Positions 42,838 through 51,346 are shown, counted from the stretch's first letter. The stretch: 64,000 nucleotides of DNA from SZUA-442 sp051011415 (GCA_051011415.1 JBPCTY010000047.1:1-64000); one strand, 5' to 3'. Notes: a model not told the origin generated them from the letters alone. Numbers and translations are program-made.

Positions 42838-43767
42838 CTATTCGACCAGGGTCCGACCGGTGAGTCTCAGAAACACATCCTCAAGGGTCGATCGTCTGGC
42901 GAGGACCGTTTCTGGCTGCAGATCGTTGGCCTCGGCGACGGTTCCGATGAGGTGCTCTGCATCGTCTGTGTAAACGAGCGCACGGTCTGCGAGGATCTCG
43001 GTTCGCTCAGCGAGTTCCTCGATCCGTTCCGTAATCGTCTCAAGCACTCCAATCGGAAATCTGAGCTCGACGACGTCTCGGGGCGTGTAGGTCTCGATGA
43101 GCGATTGCGGAGAGCCTTCTGCAACGATTTGTCCCTTGTCCATCACGACGAGCCTGTCGCACAGCTGTTCTGCTTCGTCCATGTAGTGCGTTGTGATGAT
43201 CAGGGTGACGCCACGTTGCTTCAACCGATAGAGCCGATCCCAAAGCACGTGCCGTGCCTGTGGATCGAGCCCGGTGGTCGGCTCGTCGAGAATGTAGAGG
43301 TCGGGTTCGTTGATGAGTCCACGGGCGATGATCACCCTTCGCTTCATGCCTCCCGACAGTGCAGATATTCGCTGGTCCCGCTTGTCCTCAAGTTGGACGA
43401 ACTCAAGAAGGTCGTCGATACGATCGCGGATCGTCGACCGATCAAGGTCGAAATACCTTCCGTACATCATGAGGTTGTCGTAGACGGTTAGTTCCTCGTC
43501 GAGATTGTTCTCTTGTGGGACAACCCCAAGGCGACTTCGGAGCCGCGGCCCTTCCTTCATTGGATCAAGCCCAAGCACGGTGAGCGACCCTGAGGACACT
43601 GGACTCACCGCACCGATCATCCGCATTGTGGATGTCTTGCCAGCACCGCTCGGCCCGAGAAAGCCGAACGACTCGCCTTCGTGGACTTCGAAATCGATGC
43701 CATCTACGGCGGTGAAGTCGCCAAAAGTCTTCGTGAGGGAGCGCCCCTCTATCAATGTGGTGGTCAT
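42838..43767 (-). CDS. ABC exporter ATP-binding protein (NodI/DrrA type)
   Basis: A 309-residue ATPase. Walker A GPSGAGKTST, Q-loop VVPQENNLDEELTVYDNL, signature LSGGMKRR, Walker B LYILDEPTTGLDP and the switch TTHYMDEAEQL are all intact. The QENNLD and C-terminal LEDVFLRLTGR features belong to the NodI/DrrA branch. ATG 43767 is preceded by TATCGT (43782-43777) 9 bases upstream; a perfect 12-bp palindrome at 43793-43804 lies in the -35 area. It is the first gene of the exporter operon. The open frame to 43833 is not used. Confidence 0.92.
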   Translation of the reverse strand: MTTTLIEGRSLTKTFGDFTAVDGIDFEVHEGESFGFLGPSGAGKTSTMRMIGAVSPVSSGSLTVLGLDPMKEGPRLRSRLGVVPQENNLDEELTVYDNLMMYGRYFDLDRSTIRDRIDDLLEFVQLEDKRDQRISALSGGMKRRVIIARGLINEPDLYILDEPTTGLDPQARHVLWDRLYRLKQRGVTLIITTHYMDEAEQLCDRLVVMDKGQIVAEGSPQSLIETYTPRDVVELRFPIGVLETITERIEELAERTEILADRALVYTDDAEHLIGTVAEANDLQPETVLARRSTLEDVFLRLTGRTLVE

Positions 43768-43792
43768 AGACGCAAAACGATAGTGGTCAGGC

Positions 43793-43804
43793 GAGACGCG
43801 TCTC
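43793..43804. promoter_or_regulatory. Perfect 12-bp palindrome upstream of the ABC exporter operon
   Basis: GAGACGCGTCTC is a perfect palindrome in the 115-base region between the divergent exporter ATPase and CPBP protease genes. It lies 10 bases upstream of the TATCGT -10 box of the exporter, where a repressor would act. No regulator gene is adjacent. A chance palindrome is possible. Confidence 0.3.
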
Positions 43805-43882
43805 TCCGGCAGAAGCCAGATCAGTTTGAGCAACTCAGAACGCGGTTATGGTCGAGCAACCCACCGCAATACAAGGAATGTG

Positions 43883-44632
43883 ATGCGCATCAAACCAAAT
43901 GCAGGCGTGGCTGTCGGGCTGGCCGTGGTCTACATGGCCATCTTTGGAGGCGTGTTCTACGCATCCGGCGTCGAATACGACGCGGTGACAGATTCGGCAG
44001 AGAATGTTCGGGCCGGGCTCGTCACCCCACTCGCCGCTGGTGCGATCGCACTGGTTGCCATCACTTTCTTCCTCGGCTGGTGGAAGCCGGCGCTGCGTGA
44101 GCGGTCTCGCGTGCATGGGTGGCTGATCGCGATTCCGATTGTGATGGTGCTCACCCTTCTCGTCGGCATCGACTACGGCAACCTCGGAGAGCTTGATTCC
44201 GAGCTCTTGTTGTGGATCGGCATCGGATCGCTGCTGGTCGGATTCAACGAAGAACTGATGTATCGCGGGCTCGCCATCGTCGGGTTCAGAGGTTCTGTAT
44301 CAGAGGGATATGTGTGGCTGTGGACATCGGTGTTGTTCGGGTTGCTTCACAGCATCAACTTCCTGCTCGGCCAGGGTCTTGGTGCCACCCTCCAGCAGGT
44401 AGTCGTCACTTTTGCCATTGGCTCGGGGATGTACATCGCGAGAAGGACAACCGGATTGATTGTGGTCCCCATGGTGATGCATGCGCTGTGGGACTTCTCG
44501 AGCTTCACGCAGTCCGAAGGTCGCAGCATCTCAGGCCTGCTGTCCTACGTCGCACTGCTCGCCGTGATCATTGGGCTCATCGCCGGTCGAAAACACCTGT
44601 TTGCGTCCACAGAATCGGAGCAAACTGTCTGA
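43883..44632 (+). CDS. CPBP-family intramembrane glutamic endopeptidase (CAAX/Abi type)
   Basis: A 249-residue membrane protein with about eight hydrophobic segments. The three family motifs are present: E-E-L-M-Y-R-G, F-G-L-L-H-S-I-N-F and H-A-L-W-D-F, which carry the catalytic Glu and His residues of Rce1-like proteases. Substrates of bacterial members are mostly unknown. I chose ATG 43883, with AAGGA 5 bases upstream at 43873-43877; TATGGT (43847-43852) may be the -10 box. The frame from TTG 43826 has no ribosome site. It is convergent with the cystathionine synthase-like gene, 6 bases apart. Confidence 0.85.
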   Translation: MRIKPNAGVAVGLAVVYMAIFGGVFYASGVEYDAVTDSAENVRAGLVTPLAAGAIALVAITFFLGWWKPALRERSRVHGWLIAIPIVMVLTLLVGIDYGNLGELDSELLLWIGIGSLLVGFNEELMYRGLAIVGFRGSVSEGYVWLWTSVLFGLLHSINFLLGQGLGATLQQVVVTFAIGSGMYIARRTTGLIVVPMVMHALWDFSSFTQSEGRSISGLLSYVALLAVIIGLIAGRKHLFASTESEQTV

Positions 44633-44638
44633 GTCAGG

Positions 44639-45586
44639 TCAGGTCGTGAATCCGTTGGCTGCCATCCACTCGTCGTTGAACACCTTCGACAAGTAGGAGC
44701 GGCCAGAGTCGGGAAGGATCACGACGACGAGATTGTCGGGAGATTCCGTAGCGACCCGGATGGCTCCAGCCACCGCCATGCCACATGAGCCGCCAACGAG
44801 GATGCCCTCTTCAACGGCAAGCCTTCGGGTCATGTCGAACGCTTCTGCGTCATTCACCATCTCGTATCGATCGGTGAGATCAGGGTCATAGGTGGAAGGC
44901 CAGAAGTCCTCGCCGACTCCTTCGATCATGTAGGTGGTGACGTCGTCGTCGGTGGCCGCCGTGTAGATGGACCCTTCAGGGTCGACTCCGACGACAACGA
45001 GGTCTGGGTTCATGGTCTTGAGGTACCGGGCATTCCCAGAGATGGTGCCACCGGTGCCGACACCCGCAACGAAGATGTCGATCTGACCATCTGTCTGTTG
45101 CCAGATCTCAGGTCCGGTTGTGTCTACGTGCGCTTGTGGGTTCGCCGGATTGGAGTACTGGTCGGGTCTGTAGTGCCCGGGCTTCGATGCGAGCTCGTTT
45201 GCGACGGAGTAGTACGAGCGGGGGTCCTCTGGCTGCACATCCGTGGGGCAGAGCACCACCTGCGCGCCGTACGCGCGCAGCAGATCCTGCTTCTCCTTGG
45301 ACTGCTTGTCCTGCATCACGCAGATGAGGTTGTATCCGCGAATGGCGGCGATCATGGCAAGACCGACCCCTGTGTTGCCACTGGTTGGCTCAACAATCGT
45401 GTCCCCTGGCTGGATCCAGCCGTTCTCTTCGGCACGTTCGATCATGCCGAGCCCGATGCGGTCCTTGATGGAGCCACCTGGGTTCATGTACTCAATCTTG
45501 CCAACGAGGTTCCCCGGGGGGTGGAGTCTTGAGAGCCGGACCAGCGGTGTGCCGCCGATCGCCTCAACGATGTTGTCGTGGATCAT
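44639..45586 (-). CDS. Cystathionine beta-synthase-like / cysteine synthase PLP enzyme, without CBS domains
   Basis: A 315-residue fold-type II PLP enzyme. The PLP-lysine site is MNPGGSIKDRIG, the substrate loop EPTSGNTG and the phosphate loop GVGTGGTISGN. The ending LPDSGRSYLSKVFNDEWM is typical of cystathionine beta-synthase rather than CysK, yet the C-terminal Bateman (CBS) domains found in most actinobacterial enzymes are absent. Divergence from a cystathionine gamma-lyase-like gene supports reverse transsulfuration. ATG 45586 follows TAACCT (45598-45593) by 6 bases. O-acetylserine sulfhydrylase activity is the alternative. Confidence 0.85.
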   Translation of the reverse strand: MIHDNIVEAIGGTPLVRLSRLHPPGNLVGKIEYMNPGGSIKDRIGLGMIERAEENGWIQPGDTIVEPTSGNTGVGLAMIAAIRGYNLICVMQDKQSKEKQDLLRAYGAQVVLCPTDVQPEDPRSYYSVANELASKPGHYRPDQYSNPANPQAHVDTTGPEIWQQTDGQIDIFVAGVGTGGTISGNARYLKTMNPDLVVVGVDPEGSIYTAATDDDVTTYMIEGVGEDFWPSTYDPDLTDRYEMVNDAEAFDMTRRLAVEEGILVGGSCGMAVAGAIRVATESPDNLVVVILPDSGRSYLSKVFNDEWMAANGFTT

Positions 45587-45677
45587 GCGCTCAGGTTATC
45601 TGCACAACGTTGGACGGTGGTCGAATGACACCCATACTTCGTGGCCTTGCCCAGCGACTGACGAGTATCGTCCTCGC
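45587..45677. promoter_or_regulatory. Divergent promoters of the transsulfuration pair
   Basis: TAACCT on the reverse strand (45598-45593) and TATCGT on the forward strand (45666-45671) each end 6 bases before the ATG of their gene. Both genes should give leaderless mRNAs from one shared 91-base region. Confidence 0.6.
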
Positions 45678-46829
45678 ATGACCGAAGATCGTTTTGAGAC
45701 CCTTGCGATACATGCCGGGCAGGAGCCTGAGCCGACGACCGGTGCGGCTGTCGTGCCCATCTATGCAACGTCCACCTATGTGCAAACAGCACCGGGCGAG
45801 CACACGGGGTACGAGTACTCGCGCACCGACAATCCAACTCGTACCGCCCTCCAGACCCAGATCGCCGCTCTCGAGGGTGTGGGGGAGGCCGATGAGGGCG
45901 GTTGTGTGGCAACCTCGTCCGGCCTTGCTGCAACTGCACTAATCGGCTATTTGCTCAAACCGGGTGATCACATCCTGTTGCCCAACGATGCATACGGGGG
46001 AACCTTCAGGCTGGTTGCACGTGTCATGGCAGAACACGGCATCGAGTGGTCAGCAGTGGACATGACCGATGCAGCGGCGCTGGCATCGGCGGTTCGGCCC
46101 TCGACAAAGGTGGTGTGGGTTGAGACGCCAACGAACCCGCTGCTTCGTGTCGTGGACGTCGACATCGTCGTCGCTGCTGCGTCCGGCGTTGGTGCCTGGG
46201 TTGTTGTCGACAACACGTTTGCAACGCCATACCTCCAGCAGCCCCTCGCCCAGGGAGCACACATGGTGGTGCACTCCTCAACCAAGTACCTCGGAGGTCA
46301 CTCGGACACCGTCGGGGGAGCGATTGTCACCAACGACGGAGATCTTCATGAACGGCTCCGCTATCTCCAGAATGCGACGGGCCCTGTGCCTGGGCCGTTC
46401 GATTGCTACCTCGTGCTGCGTGGCATAAAGACACTCGGGGTCCGGATGGATCGACACGTTGCAAACGCGACGCTTGTTGCCAACTTCCTGGACGATGACC
46501 CAAGGGTTGCCGAGGTCTGGTACCCAGGGTTGCCGTCCGACGCCGGACATGCGGTGGCTTCGCGGCAGATGTCGGGATTCGGGGGCATGGTGTCGTTCCG
46601 TCCGATTGGTGGCTTGGCAGCAGCGAACGAGATGGTGACGCGGACGAGGCTCTTCTTTCTCGCCGAGAGCCTTGGCGGTGTCGAGTCGCTCATCGAGGTG
46701 CCAGCAGCCATGACACATCTCTCAGTCGAAGGAACAGACCTCGAGGTGCCGGAGGACCTGGTTCGCCTCAGTGTCGGCATCGAGCACGCCGACGACCTGC
46801 TGTCCGATCTTGATCGTGCTCTGGGTTGA
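45678..46829 (+). CDS. Cystathionine gamma-lyase/gamma-synthase family PLP enzyme
   Basis: A 383-residue Cys/Met metabolism PLP enzyme. Landmarks are the N-terminal FETLAIHAGQEP, YATSTYVQ, GYEYSRTDNPTR, VETPTNPLLRVVD, DNTFATPYLQQPL and the PLP-lysine site HSSTKYLGGHSD. MetB and gamma-lyase cannot be separated by sequence alone; the divergent cystathionine beta-synthase-like gene favours gamma-lyase, making cysteine from homocysteine. ATG 45678 follows TATCGT (45666-45671) by 6 bases. The open frame reaches back to 45243, but that stretch is antisense to the neighbouring gene and is rejected. Confidence 0.88.
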   Translation: MTEDRFETLAIHAGQEPEPTTGAAVVPIYATSTYVQTAPGEHTGYEYSRTDNPTRTALQTQIAALEGVGEADEGGCVATSSGLAATALIGYLLKPGDHILLPNDAYGGTFRLVARVMAEHGIEWSAVDMTDAAALASAVRPSTKVVWVETPTNPLLRVVDVDIVVAAASGVGAWVVVDNTFATPYLQQPLAQGAHMVVHSSTKYLGGHSDTVGGAIVTNDGDLHERLRYLQNATGPVPGPFDCYLVLRGIKTLGVRMDRHVANATLVANFLDDDPRVAEVWYPGLPSDAGHAVASRQMSGFGGMVSFRPIGGLAAANEMVTRTRLFFLAESLGGVESLIEVPAAMTHLSVEGTDLEVPEDLVRLSVGIEHADDLLSDLDRALG

Positions 46830-46834
46830 TTCGG

Positions 46835-46867
46835 TACGCTCGTCTTCGCATGGATAGCGCCACTTGA
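46835..46867 (+). promoter_or_regulatory. rsgA -10 box and five-codon mini-ORF
   Basis: TACGCT (46835-46840) is a -10 box. Nine bases later an ATG at 46850 opens M-D-S-A-T followed by TGA at 46865-46867, which overlaps the TTG start of rsgA at 46864. No Shine-Dalgarno sequence precedes the TTG, so rsgA may be started by reinitiation after this mini-ORF. Confidence 0.4.
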
Positions 46868-47892
46868 CAGACCCGAAGCTCTATGAACTCGGCTGGAGCG
46901 ATGCGTGGGAAACCAAACGCGCAGCGTCACGTGTCTTCGGCCAGCCGGCAAGGGTGGTTCGTCACGACGCAGTGAAGGTGCTCGTCGCAACACCTGATGC
47001 GGTCGGCCAGGTCACATTCCCCAAGAAAATGAACCTTGCGGTTGGCGATTGGGTGCTGATCACCAACGAGACTGTTTCAGCAGTTCTTCCGAGGGAGAAC
47101 GCCCTTGAGCGTGACAATGCTGAGTACGGGACACAGGTCATCGGCGCAAACCTCGATTTGGTCTTCGTCGTATTCGGTGCCGACCGTCCTCTACGGCAGC
47201 GAAAGGTGATGCGGTTCGCAGCATTCGCCGGTGACATCGATGCCACTCCGGTCGTCGTCATCTCAAAGAGCGACGTTGCAGGTGACGTTGACCAGATCCA
47301 CAGCACGATCGCATCTTGGCTCCCTGGCATTGAGGTCCTCAGCGCGTCAGTGCGAACTGGTCAGGGACTCGACGTGATCGTCGAGCATCTGGCTGGCAGG
47401 ACGGCAACTTTCATCGGGGAATCAGGAGCAGGAAAGTCTTCCCTCGTGAACGCATTGATGGAAGACGAGGTTGCGTGGATCGGCGAAGTCCGTGAGGGCG
47501 ACGCAAAAGGGCGCCATACGACAACGCACCGAGAACTCCATCGTCTTCCCGGGGGTGGGCTTGTCATCGACAATCCCGGCATCAGGGCGCTTGGTCTCTC
47601 CGCAGACGGTGGCGGGCTCGAGTCGGCGTTCGAGGACGTCGAAGACCTCTCGACGCAGTGCCGTTTCCGCGACTGTGCCCACAAGTCGGAACCAGGCTGC
47701 GCTGTTCGCGCCGCGATCGAGAGCGGGGAGGTTTCCGAGGACAGGTGGAAGGCCTATCTCCACTTCGTCGATGAGCAATCCGAAGCGGCGGCTCGGTCTG
47801 AGGATCGAGAGCGTCAGGCTGATGTACGTCGCGAGGCGGCGGCAGCTCAGCGTGCACGGGAAGCCAGGGACGACGAAGACCGAGAGTTCTAG
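46864..47892 (+). CDS. rsgA: Ribosome small-subunit-dependent GTPase RsgA
   Basis: RsgA checks late 30S subunit maturation and releases RbfA. The 342-residue protein has an N-terminal OB-fold (about residues 30-75), a circularly permuted GTPase with VVISKSDV as the G4 box first, then the P-loop GESGAGKSSLVNAL and TTHRELHRLPGGGLVIDNPG, and the C-terminal zinc knuckle CRFRDCAHKSEPGCAV. The tail is highly charged. The start is TTG 46864, which overlaps the stop of a five-codon ORF; no other in-frame start fits the N-terminus and there is no Shine-Dalgarno sequence. Confidence 0.92.
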   Translation: MTDPKLYELGWSDAWETKRAASRVFGQPARVVRHDAVKVLVATPDAVGQVTFPKKMNLAVGDWVLITNETVSAVLPRENALERDNAEYGTQVIGANLDLVFVVFGADRPLRQRKVMRFAAFAGDIDATPVVVISKSDVAGDVDQIHSTIASWLPGIEVLSASVRTGQGLDVIVEHLAGRTATFIGESGAGKSSLVNALMEDEVAWIGEVREGDAKGRHTTTHRELHRLPGGGLVIDNPGIRALGLSADGGGLESAFEDVEDLSTQCRFRDCAHKSEPGCAVRAAIESGEVSEDRWKAYLHFVDEQSEAAARSEDRERQADVRREAAAAQRAREARDDEDREF

Positions 47893-47914
47893 CGCTGTAC
47901 GTGTGTGATCCCGG

Positions 47915-48304
47915 TCAGGGGTTGACGCCGATCTTGTGTATCTCGATGACTCCGTTGACTCGAATCTGGTCGTCTGGCAACGGATACTCGGTGCGGTCGG
48001 TGTACTTACGGGCGAGATCGTCGATCAGCCATCTCCCATCCGCCTCGAATGTGGTCACGGCGCCTCTGAGCACGTAATTGCGATAGTCGTCGCCGATTGT
48101 GGTGAACGAGAGGCCGACTCTGGGATCCCTGCGAATGTTTGCTGTCTTGATCCTGCCCTCCGCAGTAGAGAAGAGCAGCGAGTCTCCGTCGCGTCCGATC
48201 CAGATCACCGAAACCTGGGGTGATCCGTCGGGCATCACGGTCGCCATGTGCACGAACACCTTGTCGTCGAGTGCAGACTTCACTTCTTCTGGCAGCTGCA
48301 ACAT
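47915..48304 (-). CDS. PPOX-class flavin or F420-dependent oxidoreductase
   Basis: A 129-residue split-barrel protein of the pyridoxamine-phosphate-oxidase superfamily. VHMATVMPDGSPQVSVIWIGRDGDSLLFST, GRIKTANIRRDPRVGLSF and YVLRGAVTTFE are the cofactor-binding blocks, close to the F420-binding actinobacterial subgroup. Cofactor (F420, FMN or haem) and substrate remain open. The ATG at 48304 has GGGAGGG directly upstream and a TAACGT -10 box at 48334-48329, so its mRNA has a short leader with a ribosome site. It is divergent from the SDR gene. Confidence 0.82.
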   Translation of the reverse strand: MLQLPEEVKSALDDKVFVHMATVMPDGSPQVSVIWIGRDGDSLLFSTAEGRIKTANIRRDPRVGLSFTTIGDDYRNYVLRGAVTTFEADGRWLIDDLARKYTDRTEYPLPDDQIRVNGVIEIHKIGVNP

Positions 48305-48358
48305 TCCCTCCCAATCGTGTGAAAGCCGACGTTATCTGATCCGCCTAGCCTCCTTGTC

Positions 48359-49129
48359 GTGGATCTTCAGCTTGCAGACAAAGTGGTTCTCGTCACCGGC
48401 GGAGCAGGTGGCATCGGTGCGGCCATCTGCCGGGCATTCGCAAACGAGGGGGCCCGGGTCGCCGTCCACTACCACTCCAGTGATGACGCAGCCAAGCGCC
48501 TCGCTGACGAGATCGGTGGTGCAGCTTTCGCTGCTGACCTCACTGACGCCGCCGAAGCGGTTGCGATGGTCAACGCCGTCGTCGGGCACTTCGGTGGTCT
48601 CGATGTGTGCGCGGCAAATGCCGGTTGGTATCCGAGCGAGGACAAACCGATCTGGGAGGTCGAGCCCGATCGATTTGCGACGGTTATCGACAGAAACCTC
48701 ACCGTTGCCTACACAACCGCAAGAGCGTTTCTCGGGAGAGCCGCGATCACCGGGCATGGAGCCTTGATCTTCACCTCTTCCACGGCTGGCCACTTCGGTG
48801 AGGCTGGTCATGCGGACTACGCAGCTGCCAAAGCTGCGCTGTCCTACGGGTTCCTCAATTCACTCAAGAACGAGGCCGCCCGCATCGGTGACGGTGTTCG
48901 TGTCAACGCCGTTGCTCCGGGGTGGACAGTGACGCCAAAGCGAGAGGCAGCCGGAGTCGACGAAACGCATGTGGCCAAGGCAACATCAACGATGTCGCGA
49001 AAGCAGCTTGCAACGCCCGACGATGTTGCACGACAGGTCGTCGTGCTCGCTTCGGATGTCGTAAGCGCTCATCAGACAGGTCAGGTCGTGACTGTTGCCG
49101 GAGGAATGGAGGGAAGGCAGATTCCATGA
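48359..49129 (+). CDS. Short-chain dehydrogenase/reductase (SDR)
   Basis: A 256-residue classical SDR. The NAD(P) motif is TGGAGGIGAAI at residues 14-24, NAG appears as AANAG, the catalytic Ser sits in FTSSTAG and the Tyr-x-x-x-Lys in DYAAAKAAL. The C-terminal end GQVVTVAGGMEGRQIP is typical. The HYHSSDD segment after the second strand suggests NADP-type or mixed cofactor use. GTG 48359 follows TAGCCT (48346-48351) by 7 bases. The gene overlaps the next one by ATGA, so it is probably paired with that aminotransferase in one pathway, which I cannot name. Confidence 0.88.
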   Translation: MDLQLADKVVLVTGGAGGIGAAICRAFANEGARVAVHYHSSDDAAKRLADEIGGAAFAADLTDAAEAVAMVNAVVGHFGGLDVCAANAGWYPSEDKPIWEVEPDRFATVIDRNLTVAYTTARAFLGRAAITGHGALIFTSSTAGHFGEAGHADYAAAKAALSYGFLNSLKNEAARIGDGVRVNAVAPGWTVTPKREAAGVDETHVAKATSTMSRKQLATPDDVARQVVVLASDVVSAHQTGQVVTVAGGMEGRQIP

Positions 49130-50301
49130 TCGATATCACTCGCCTCAGAGCGGAAACTCCAGGTGTTGAGCACGTTGTCCACCTCAACAATGCCGGGTCC
49201 GCATTGATGCCTTCGCCCGTGGTTGACATGATCCTTGGCTATCTCGAGTACGAGGTGCTCAACGGCGGCTATGAGGCACACGCCAAGTTTGAGAACGAGA
49301 TCGACTCTGTCTACGGCTCGCTCGCCACGCTGATCAACGGTCATTCGAATGAGATCGCTCTCTCCGACAACGCAACCCGTGCGTGGGATATGGCGTTCTA
49401 CGGAATGGGACTTGGCGAGGGCGACCGGATCCTCACGACAACGACCGAGTACGTGTCGAACTGGGCGGCCTACCTGCATCTCCGCGACACCCGAGGCATT
49501 GTGGTTGACGTCGTTCCCGGCACGAGCGACGGGGAGATTGATATTGATGCACTCGACTCGATGATTGACGGTTCAACAAAGCTCATCACCCTCAATCACA
49601 TTCCCACGAATACCAGCGTCGTGAACCCTGCTGTGGCAGTGGGCAGCGTTGCGAAGGACCACGGTGTGCCGTTTCTGCTCGATGCGTGTCAGTCCGTGGG
49701 TCATCTGCCCGTCGATGTTGAGGAGATCGGTTGCGACATGCTGGCTGCGACATCACGGAAGTATCTGCGGGGTCCCCGTGGCGAGGGATTCCTTTATGTC
49801 CGTACCGGATTCCTCGACATGCTGTCTCCACCGTTCGTTGAGGAGTTCAGCGCCCTGATCATCAGGCCAGATTCCTATGTCTTGAAGCCGGATGCTCGAC
49901 GCTTTGAGACATGGGAGAAGAACTACGCCAACGTGCTCGGGATGGGCGCAGCTGCGGACTATGCGATGAGCATCGGCATCGAGAGCATTTGGGCTCGGAT
50001 TTCGGCGTTGGCAGCGTCCCTGCGTGACCTTCTGGCCGACCTCGAGGGATTGGTACTCCACGACATCGGTTCCACGAAGAGCGGGATCGTCACCTTTTCT
50101 GTGGATGGCCGGCCGAGTATCGAAGTTCAGGAATTGCTATCGGAGCGAAAGATCAATGTGTCCGTGACCACCAGCAGGTCTGCTCCGATTGACATGCACG
50201 AACGCGGACTGGACAGTGCGGTCCGTGCATCGGTGCACGCCTACAACTCCGAGGCCGAGATCGACACCTTCATCGATGCGATGTCGGTCATCGCGTCCTA
50301 G
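49126..50301 (+). CDS. Class V aminotransferase-fold PLP enzyme (cysteine desulfurase/EgtE-like)
   Basis: A 391-residue fold-type I PLP enzyme of the class V group. HLNNAGSALMP, LSDNATRAWDMAFYGM, TLNHIPTNTSVVNP, LLDACQSVGHLPVDV and the PLP-lysine site ATSRKYLRGPRGEGFLYV are visible. The layout resembles EgtE and isopenicillin-N-epimerase-like proteins, but no other ergothioneine gene is present, so no function is assigned. It lacks the conserved active-site Cys loop of true cysteine desulfurases. ATG 49126 overlaps the SDR stop, with GGAGGGAAGG upstream; the open frame from 48922 lies inside the SDR gene. Confidence 0.85.
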   Translation: MIDITRLRAETPGVEHVVHLNNAGSALMPSPVVDMILGYLEYEVLNGGYEAHAKFENEIDSVYGSLATLINGHSNEIALSDNATRAWDMAFYGMGLGEGDRILTTTTEYVSNWAAYLHLRDTRGIVVDVVPGTSDGEIDIDALDSMIDGSTKLITLNHIPTNTSVVNPAVAVGSVAKDHGVPFLLDACQSVGHLPVDVEEIGCDMLAATSRKYLRGPRGEGFLYVRTGFLDMLSPPFVEEFSALIIRPDSYVLKPDARRFETWEKNYANVLGMGAAADYAMSIGIESIWARISALAASLRDLLADLEGLVLHDIGSTKSGIVTFSVDGRPSIEVQELLSERKINVSVTTSRSAPIDMHERGLDSAVRASVHAYNSEAEIDTFIDAMSVIAS

Positions 50302-50302
50302 G

Positions 50303-51346
50303 TCAGCCAGGGAACGGTTGACCGTTCCGGAAGGCATCGATGAATGCCTGGGCCTCATCCGTTGGCACGACATAGGCTCGTCCGTCGCTGCCCTTGTGAT
50401 TCCGCACCGGCACTGTCGCTGAGTCGATATTGCCGGATCGGAGGGTGAGGGCATCGCGTCCCAGATCAGCCATTCGGCCGAGGGTCAGTCCCTCGTCTGC
50501 GGTGATCTGATCGGCAAACGTCGGCAGGAATCCAGCGAGGTTGAAAGCACTCGACGGGCTGGTGACCTGATCGAACAGTGCGATGAGAAGCTGCTGCTGA
50601 CGACCAGTTCTAGAGATGTCGCCCCCTCCGGCGGACTCCCACTGCCCGTTTCGCAGCTCCTGATACTTGCGTGAACGTGCGTAGGCAACGGCCTGTTCTC
50701 CGTTGAGAGTCTGTCGCCCGGCATCCGCTTGGAAGCCGGACGTGGTGTCCCGTCCTGGGTAGGTGAAGTCGATCGTCACACCACCCAGAGAGTCCACGAC
50801 TGCTCCAACCCCTGCGAAATCGATCTCCATGTAGTGGTTGATCGGAATGCCGACTTCCGACTGAACGGTCTGCACGAGCAGGTCGGGCCCGCCAACGACG
50901 TATGCCGCGTTGATGCGATTCGTGCCGTGGCCCGGGATGTTCGCTTGCCAGTCTCGAGGAATGCTGAGCATCTGGATCGACTGACCGGGGACCAGGTGGG
51001 CAAGCATGATCACGTCGGTGCGGCGGCCAGCGAACTCTCCGAACTTGTCGTCCCATTCGTCTGGCAGCGTCGACCGATCGTCGACCCCGACAAGCAGGAA
51101 GTTCACGGGCTCGCCTGAAGCAACTGCCGTCTCGAGTGAGGTCAAGTCATCAGAAGCGATTCGCTCGATCTTGCCCTCTGTGTACTGGAGGTATCCGTAG
51201 CCGGCGAAGACGCCGGCGACCGCGACGAACAGAAGGAACAGGACAAACTTCTGGAAGAAGCTCCACCGTTTCTTTGGACGCGGCTCGCCGGGTTGCGGCG
51301 TCTCTACACGCGGGATCTCTGGAAACGTCTCGGTAACACGGGACAT
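50303..51346 (-). CDS. LytR-CpsA-Psr (LCP) family cell-wall glycopolymer ligase
   Basis: A 347-residue membrane-anchored enzyme. A cytoplasmic basic region (residues 1-30) precedes one hydrophobic segment (31-52) and the extracytoplasmic LCP domain: NFLLVGVDDR, RRTDVIMLAHLVP, MLSIPRDW, NRINAAYVVGGP, INHYMEIDFAGV and NGEQAVAYARSRK. These hold the Arg and Asp residues that bind the polyprenyl pyrophosphate. LCP proteins attach arabinogalactan, teichoic acid or capsule to peptidoglycan. TAACCT lies 9 bases before the ATG on the reverse strand. It is divergent from ilvD with 116 bases between. Confidence 0.92.
   Translation of the reverse strand: MSRVTETFPEIPRVETPQPGEPRPKKRWSFFQKFVLFLLFVAVAGVFAGYGYLQYTEGKIERIASDDLTSLETAVASGEPVNFLLVGVDDRSTLPDEWDDKFGEFAGRRTDVIMLAHLVPGQSIQMLSIPRDWQANIPGHGTNRINAAYVVGGPDLLVQTVQSEVGIPINHYMEIDFAGVGAVVDSLGGVTIDFTYPGRDTTSGFQADAGRQTLNGEQAVAYARSRKYQELRNGQWESAGGGDISRTGRQQQLLIALFDQVTSPSSAFNLAGFLPTFADQITADEGLTLGRMADLGRDALTLRSGNIDSATVPVRNHKGSDGRAYVVPTDEAQAFIDAFRNGQPFPG

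Noticed and set aside
45243..45677. Extension of the cystathionine gamma-lyase-like gene
   Set aside because: It is antisense to the cystathionine beta-synthase-like gene; TATCGT with 6-base spacing fixes ATG 45678.
48922..49125. Extension of the class V PLP enzyme
   Set aside because: It lies out of frame inside the SDR gene; the ATGA overlap and the GGAGGGAAGG upstream fix the start.
49126..50301. SelA, SufS or EgtE assignment for the class V PLP enzyme
   Set aside because: The desulfurase Cys loop is not seen, SelA belongs to a different subgroup, and no ergothioneine genes are nearby; a specific name cannot be supported.
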